Assembly (NCBI GenBank): GCA_027019605.1
Contig: JALUWJ010000075.1
Location: forward strand, 1-64,000
Reading direction: 5' to 3'
Source: Henriciella sp.
GTDB lineage: Bacteria > Pseudomonadota > Alphaproteobacteria > Caulobacterales > Hyphomonadaceae
DNA length: 64,000 nucleotides
The position numbers and the translations under genes are program-made. Under the pieces are notes generated by a model, which saw only the letters and a program-made list of their open reading frames with translations, made no database searches and was not told where the DNA came from. This document shows positions 60,082 to 64,000 of this stretch, piece by piece. Position 1 is the stretch's first letter. The number at the start of each line of letters is the position of its first letter.

Positions 60082-60561
60082 TTACTTCGAACCCGTGTCG
60101 TCTTCTTGTTCCAACGCGTCTTGTCGAAACGAGCCAAACTTGTTCTCGACGGGATGTCCGCCTTCTATCCAGGTTTCGAACCCACTGTGCGCAGATACAT
60201 TTGTATAACCTTGCGCAGATAAGGCTTTTTTGACGAGTGAGGCCCGGCTACCGGTCCGGCAATAGAGTATTATTTCGGCATTTGCGTCTCGAACATTTTT
60301 TGCGAACTCAAACTCTGCGGTGCCGCGCGGCATAGAGATGGCGCCAGGGATATGACCGACTTCGAAATCACCGTTAGACCGAACGTCCACGAGCATAAGG
60401 TCTGCGTTGCTGGATTGGCGCTCCAAAATGTAGGAATTATCTACGAATTCGATGCCGTCCTTAGCAGCAGCCGCGACCTCTTCGAGTGTCATCAATTCTT
60501 CTGCTGACGCGGTGAGCGCGATGAAACATCCTGATACAGCTATCACAAATGATCTGATCAT
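60082..60561 (-). CDS. Third exported rhodanese-domain protein
   Basis: This 159-residue protein has a signal peptide (cleavage near TASAEE, residue 20) and a rhodanese domain with C101 in YCRTGSRAS. The LVDVRSNGDFEVGHIPGAI block is canonical. It is convergent with the Crp/Fnr gene and is the last cargo gene before the integrase. Periplasmic sulfane-sulfur transfer is inferred. Confidence 0.86.
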   Translation of the reverse strand: MIRSFVIAVSGCFIALTASAEELMTLEEVAAAAKDGIEFVDNSYILERQSSNADLMLVDVRSNGDFEVGHIPGAISMPRGTAEFEFAKNVRDANAEIILYCRTGSRASLVKKALSAQGYTNVSAHSGFETWIEGGHPVENKFGSFRQDALEQEDDTGSK

Positions 60562-60672
60562 TTTCCAAACCTCTAAATGCTCTGCTCCAGATAAACTGGC
60601 TCGCAGCTTAACTCCATATCAGAGCTGTTCCCAAGTGAAACTAAGGGCCGGGTCTTCGGAAGCAAGCCAGCG

Positions 60673-61932
60673 TCATGAGCCATATTGAATAGAAACTTTA
60701 TACCCACTCATAGACATTGGCTTTATGGGGAGATGTTGCGGGCGCGCATCGGTTGCTGTTTTCTCCTGCCCGCTCACGACTTCCGGTGAATAGTTCATCA
60801 GTTTCCCCAATTCTCTGGTGATTCCGGCATTGGCATTTCTTACTGGCGCGGCTCCAAGGTGCGCATAGCGCGCGGTGGTTTGAGCTTGCGTATGGCCTAA
60901 TAGTTTTCCGATGATCGGTAGTCCCAGATTCTGGGAAGCGGCGATCGACGCAAACGTATGCCGCAAGTCATGGATTCTTACGTCTGGGATCTTGGCGGAT
61001 ATTCTGATCCGACGCCATGGTTTTTGAAAATCCGTGAGATGCTGACCAGGCACAATCCCCCGAATGACAAATGGATTGTCAGCTGCTTGCGGAATCGATT
61101 TTAGGATCGCTGTTGTTTCTGGGGTCAGATAGATTGTCTTTTTACCAGTTTTTGAATCTTCTAGACGTAATTCGCCACGCTCAAAGTCGACTTCTCTCCA
61201 TCGAAGATACTGGATCTCACCAAGACGGCATCCTGTAAATATGAGGAGTCTGAAAGCCGCCGCCGACATGGGCGAGAGTGTTTCTTCGAGATCCAATGCT
61301 CGAAACAAACGTACAAGTTCTTCTTTCGAGAGGAAGCGCTCTCTTTTCTCTTCTTTGAACCTTTTTACACGCATGCACGGGTTAGCTTTCTCGCCGCGTA
61401 AATCCCAAACTTCTGCTTGAGAAATCATCTTTGAGAATGTGCCTAACACGCGATTTGCTTGGTAAGGTCTATCGGAGAGGCTTTGATGGAGTTGTGCTGC
61501 ATCGCTGCGGCTTATCTCCAAAACCTTCTTCTCACCCAGCAATGGAACAATATAAAGCTCGATGTTGCGCGTGTACTCGCTTTGAGTCGAAGGCTTCAAA
61601 TGATACGGGATGTAGTTTGCTTTAAACCGTTCCGCGAGATCAGAAATCGTTGGAGCTTTCGCGTCCTCTGCTAAGTCGCCGATTATGTCTTCCCCGCCTG
61701 AAGCTGCTCCAATCAAAACTTGAGCCCGTCTTCTTGCTTCGTCGGCTTTTACAGAGCTCGTGCGTCCGAGCACCTTCTTTCTCTGCTTTCCTTCCACCCG
61801 GAAATGAACGATGTATGACATCGTGAGGTTGCGGTTCACCCGCAGGCCAAACCCTTTGAGGTCTGGATCCCAATAGGTCTCTCCAACGTCAGATGCGCTC
61901 AGAGAGTTTACAAATTTCTGCGTGATTTTCAT
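60673..61932 (-). CDS. int: Tyrosine site-specific integrase of the element
   Basis: This 419-residue recombinase starts MKITQKFVNSLSASDVGETYWDPDLKGFGLRV, an arm-DNA-binding (DUF4102-like) domain, then a core-binding SAM-like domain (about 95-190) and the catalytic domain. Catalytic residues are visible in TGCRLGEIQYLRW (R), HDLRHTFAS (H, R), LLGHTQ (H) and ARYAHLG (Y). It lies 200 bp from the right attachment repeat and should integrate the element at tRNA-fMet. Confidence 0.94.
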   Translation of the reverse strand: MKITQKFVNSLSASDVGETYWDPDLKGFGLRVNRNLTMSYIVHFRVEGKQRKKVLGRTSSVKADEARRRAQVLIGAASGGEDIIGDLAEDAKAPTISDLAERFKANYIPYHLKPSTQSEYTRNIELYIVPLLGEKKVLEISRSDAAQLHQSLSDRPYQANRVLGTFSKMISQAEVWDLRGEKANPCMRVKRFKEEKRERFLSKEELVRLFRALDLEETLSPMSAAAFRLLIFTGCRLGEIQYLRWREVDFERGELRLEDSKTGKKTIYLTPETTAILKSIPQAADNPFVIRGIVPGQHLTDFQKPWRRIRISAKIPDVRIHDLRHTFASIAASQNLGLPIIGKLLGHTQAQTTARYAHLGAAPVRNANAGITRELGKLMNYSPEVVSGQEKTATDARPQHLPIKPMSMSGYKVSIQYGS

Positions 61933-61983
61933 CTGCCACCTCACAATTCTCGTTGGCCAGATGATACAATTTAGGGTCGCTCC

Positions 61984-61995
61984 ATGGTAGCAGAT
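61984..61995. repeat. Short repeat shared with the left end
   Basis: ATGGTAGCAGAT matches 1524-1535 exactly. With the extra GGTAGCA at 1515-1521 these may be integrase arm-binding sites upstream of int. Confidence 0.4.
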
Positions 61996-62133
61996 AATCG
62001 AGAACGAGCGGGTTGAGCCGGGAAATTCCAAGAAATCGAATTTCCTTATTAATGCAATAATATCAATACGTTACGGACAAATCGAGATTTTCAATTATAT
62101 ATCGAGATGATATGGGAATTAGCCCGGGGGCGA

Positions 62134-62180
62134 CTCATAACCTGAAGGTCGTAGGTTCAAATCCTACTCCCGCACCCAAA
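62134..62180 (+). repeat. attR: 47-bp direct repeat (tRNA 3' fragment)
   Basis: This is an exact copy of 1400-1446, running from the anticodon loop to past the CCA. No D-arm or acceptor 5' strand precedes it, so it is a non-functional tRNA remnant marking the right end of the element. The original chromosomal terminator follows. Confidence 0.93.
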
Positions 62181-62183
62181 CAA

Positions 62184-62218
62184 GCCCCTGAGAAACTTCG
62201 GTTTTTCGGGGGCTTTTT
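62184..62218 (+). terminator. Original tRNA-fMet terminator (chromosomal side)
   Basis: GCCCCTGAGAAAC pairs with GTTTTTCGGGGGC (wobbles included) around TTCG, then five T residues. It is a diverged relative of the hairpin at 1450-1487. Confidence 0.85.
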
Positions 62219-62252
62219 AATTTCTGTATGTCGCGCGACGTGCTTGTCTCTA

Positions 62253-63155
62253 TCAGCGCGTCAACTCGCAAACCAGGAAGTCGACCGTCGTTTTGATCTT
62301 GTTGAGCCGGTACTTGGGTTGATTGTAGAGCAGATAGATCCCGGAATCCGGATTGCGCGTGATCGAGAGGTCTGCATCTGACAAAGTCAGCGGTACCAGA
62401 TCACCGCGCTTCAGCTCCTCCTGGATGCCCCAATCGAAAAACAGGCCCAGTCCTGTGCCAGCCAGCGCCTCGTCCACCAGAGCGCGGCCGATATTGCAGA
62501 TAAAGGCAGGGTGGGTTTGTAGTTCGAGCCAGCCGTCGGAGGTCTTGGCTTGCCACTGAATGATGCGCTGCGGCCCGCGATAGAGCAGGGTGCGATGTGC
62601 GTTCAGGTCCGCCAGTGTTTTCGGAACGCCATGGGTTTCGAGATAGGCGGGCGAGGCGACCAGCATCATATCGCTGCTGGCAAGTTTTCGGGCGATGGCG
62701 CGTTCGGGTAAGTCCGACGTGCCCCGCACCGCAATGTCCACTTCGTGATTGGCGAGATTGTAGACCTGATCGGTGAGTTCGACATCGATGATAAGATCCG
62801 GGTATTGGGCCCGCAATTTGTGGATGGCGGGCATCAAGTGCAGACCGCCATAGCCTGGCATCGCCGTAATGCGCAGGAAGCCGCTGGGCGCGCTCGGCCG
62901 GTCATTGATCAGCTCGCCTGCATAGTTCAGCGCCTTCAAGGCGGGTCTCGCTTGCTCAAGATAGACCGCGCCTAGCTCGGTCAGGCTAACGCTGCGTGTG
63001 GTCCGGTTGAGCAGAGTGGTGCCGAGCTCGGCTTCCAGGTCTTGAATACGCCTCGATATGGACGAGGCGGGAACACCGATCGACTTCGCGGCGGAGGTGA
63101 AGCTGCCTAATTCGGCGACTTTGATAAAGTATTCGATGGCGCGAAGGCGATCCAT
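62253..63155 (-). CDS. LysR-family transcriptional regulator (chromosomal)
   Basis: This 300-residue protein has the LysR winged helix (MDRLRAIEYFIKVAELGSFTSAAKSIGVPASSISRRIQDLE cut in short: residues 1-58) and an effector-binding domain (about 90-295). The start at 63155 gives the standard N-terminus; the longer frame adds 21 residues. It is divergent from the oxidoreductase gene on its right and probably regulates it. Confidence 0.88.
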   Translation of the reverse strand: MDRLRAIEYFIKVAELGSFTSAAKSIGVPASSISRRIQDLEAELGTTLLNRTTRSVSLTELGAVYLEQARPALKALNYAGELINDRPSAPSGFLRITAMPGYGGLHLMPAIHKLRAQYPDLIIDVELTDQVYNLANHEVDIAVRGTSDLPERAIARKLASSDMMLVASPAYLETHGVPKTLADLNAHRTLLYRGPQRIIQWQAKTSDGWLELQTHPAFICNIGRALVDEALAGTGLGLFFDWGIQEELKRGDLVPLTLSDADLSITRNPDSGIYLLYNQPKYRLNKIKTTVDFLVCELTR

Positions 63156-63305
63156 TCTCAGTGTCTCACTATTTCGTCCCGCTTTGCCCATTTTGGCTGA
63201 TTGTTGCCGAATCGACAATACAATTGCGCCGAATGCCGGATTTTTCTTGCGAATTGAGCCCTCTATTTTGCTGTTCAGACATCAAACGTCGAACGGAGAA
63301 AGACC

Positions 63306-64000
63306 ATGCAAGTCATCGAATTCAATCAATTGGGCAACCCAGCCGATGTGCTGACGCTGAAAAACGTACCCGATCAAACCCCTGGTGCGGGCGAGGTCAA
63401 AGTCCGTGTGCTCGCGACCCCAATCCATCCAGCCAACTTGCTCCAGATCGCAGGGCAGTATGCTGCGGCGCCAGCTTTGCCGTCTGTGCCTGGTGGTGAA
63501 GGTGTCGGCCAAGTGGTCGAGCTTGGCGACGGGGTTAGCCACTTACAGGTTGGGCAAACTGTCTTGCTGGCCGGCGTTGGGGGCACATGGCGCAGCGAAA
63601 TCATTGCGCCGGCATCTGGGTTTATTCCAGCGCCTCCCGGGGATGTTGAGCAGCTTTCAATGCTCGCCGTGAACCCGCTGACCGCGCATCTGATGCTGAG
63701 TGATTTCGCGGAACTGAAAGACGGCGATTGGATCATTCAAAACGCTGCAAACTCAGCCGTGGGTGAAATGGTGATTCAATTGGCGGCGCTGAAAGGCATC
63801 AAAACCGTAAACATCGTCCGCCGTGACGACCAGCTGCTGCGCCTGAAAGACCTTGGCGGGACCGTGGTGCTCCTGGACGGTCCTGACCTCGCAGAACGTG
63901 TGGCAGAGGCGACCGGCGGCGCGGATATCCGCCTGGCATTCGATTGTGTCGCCGGTGAGAGCCATGAGCGCATGGTTGAGACGCTCGGATATGGCGCAAG
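63306..64000 (+). CDS. Zinc-type/quinone oxidoreductase-like MDR protein (partial)
   Basis: The reading frame is open to the window end, giving 231 residues of a medium-chain dehydrogenase/reductase. Visible are the N-terminal GroES-like domain (VKVRVLATPIHPANLLQIAGQY, GGEGVGQVVELGDGV) and the start of the Rossmann domain (NAANSAVGEMVIQLAALKGIKTV). It resembles 2-enoyl thioester reductase (MECR/ETR) or quinone oxidoreductase proteins. It is divergent from the LysR gene. The 3' end lies outside the window. Confidence 0.85.
   Translation, partial: MQVIEFNQLGNPADVLTLKNVPDQTPGAGEVKVRVLATPIHPANLLQIAGQYAAAPALPSVPGGEGVGQVVELGDGVSHLQVGQTVLLAGVGGTWRSEIIAPASGFIPAPPGDVEQLSMLAVNPLTAHLMLSDFAELKDGDWIIQNAANSAVGEMVIQLAALKGIKTVNIVRRDDQLLRLKDLGGTVVLLDGPDLAERVAEATGGADIRLAFDCVAGESHERMVETLGYGA

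Overview
The window looks alphaproteobacterial. Evidence is the trb/traG conjugation gene order with DUF736, DUF2274, DUF2285 and DUF2840 accessories, the BigR/SqrR-type sulfide regulator and the moderate G+C. A family such as Hyphomonadaceae is possible, but the sequence alone does not settle it. Almost all of the window is one integrated mobile element of about 60.7 kb, inserted at the 3' half of an initiator tRNA-Met gene. The intact tRNA is at 1368-1444. A 47-bp direct repeat of its anticodon-loop-to-3'-end segment recurs at 62134-62180, and a tyrosine integrase (60673-61932) lies just inside that right end. The chromosome flanking it carries an AraC-type regulator on the left, and a LysR regulator divergent from a zinc-type/quinone oxidoreductase (cut by the window end) on the right.

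Left part of the element (1.4-25.6 kb): an XRE/ImmA metallopeptidase with an unknown partner, an AbiEi/AbiEii toxin-antitoxin pair, ArdC antirestriction, a small HTH protein, DUF2840, TraF peptidase and a DUF3363 relaxase. A small mer-like metal operon with a textbook 19-bp-spacer MerR promoter follows. Then comes a complete traG-copG-trbBCDEJLFGI mating-pair operon, DUF2274, DUF736 and a DUF2285 regulator. This is the backbone of an ICE, although no trbK entry-exclusion gene is visible.

Middle part (25.7-43.6 kb): after a DUF3422 gene comes a HupR/HoxA-like regulator and a contiguous hydrogen-oxidation locus. It contains a signal-peptide-less group 2a (cyanobacterial Hup / mycobacterial Huc-like) [NiFe] hydrogenase with small and large subunits, two paralogous four-cysteine proteins and a maturation endopeptidase. 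It continues with a TPR protein, two tiny membrane proteins, a NifU-Rieske HucE-like protein and an NHL-repeat protein. It ends with hypF, hypC, hypD, hypE, a NicO-type nickel permease, a HypA without its zinc domain, and hypB.

Right part (43.8-60.6 kb): a sulfur/redox module. It has DsrE-like and three secreted rhodanese proteins, two 1-Cys peroxiredoxins, a cyanide-insensitive-type cytochrome bd oxidase (CydAB plus DUF2474) with a divergent Rrf2/NsrR-like regulator, and a SulP permease. A phosphatase/SQR-like fusion, a persulfide-dioxygenase-like MBL protein, a BigR-like ArsR repressor, YeeE/YedE sulfur transporters, a methyltransferase and a Crp/Fnr regulator complete it.

Together the cargo would give a recipient two electron inputs (H2 and sulfide) and a sulfide-tolerant terminal quinol oxidase, transferable as one block. 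The strongest novelty candidates are the mobile group 2a hydrogenase operon with its unknown small proteins, the zinc-domain-less HypA, and the composite respiratory cargo.
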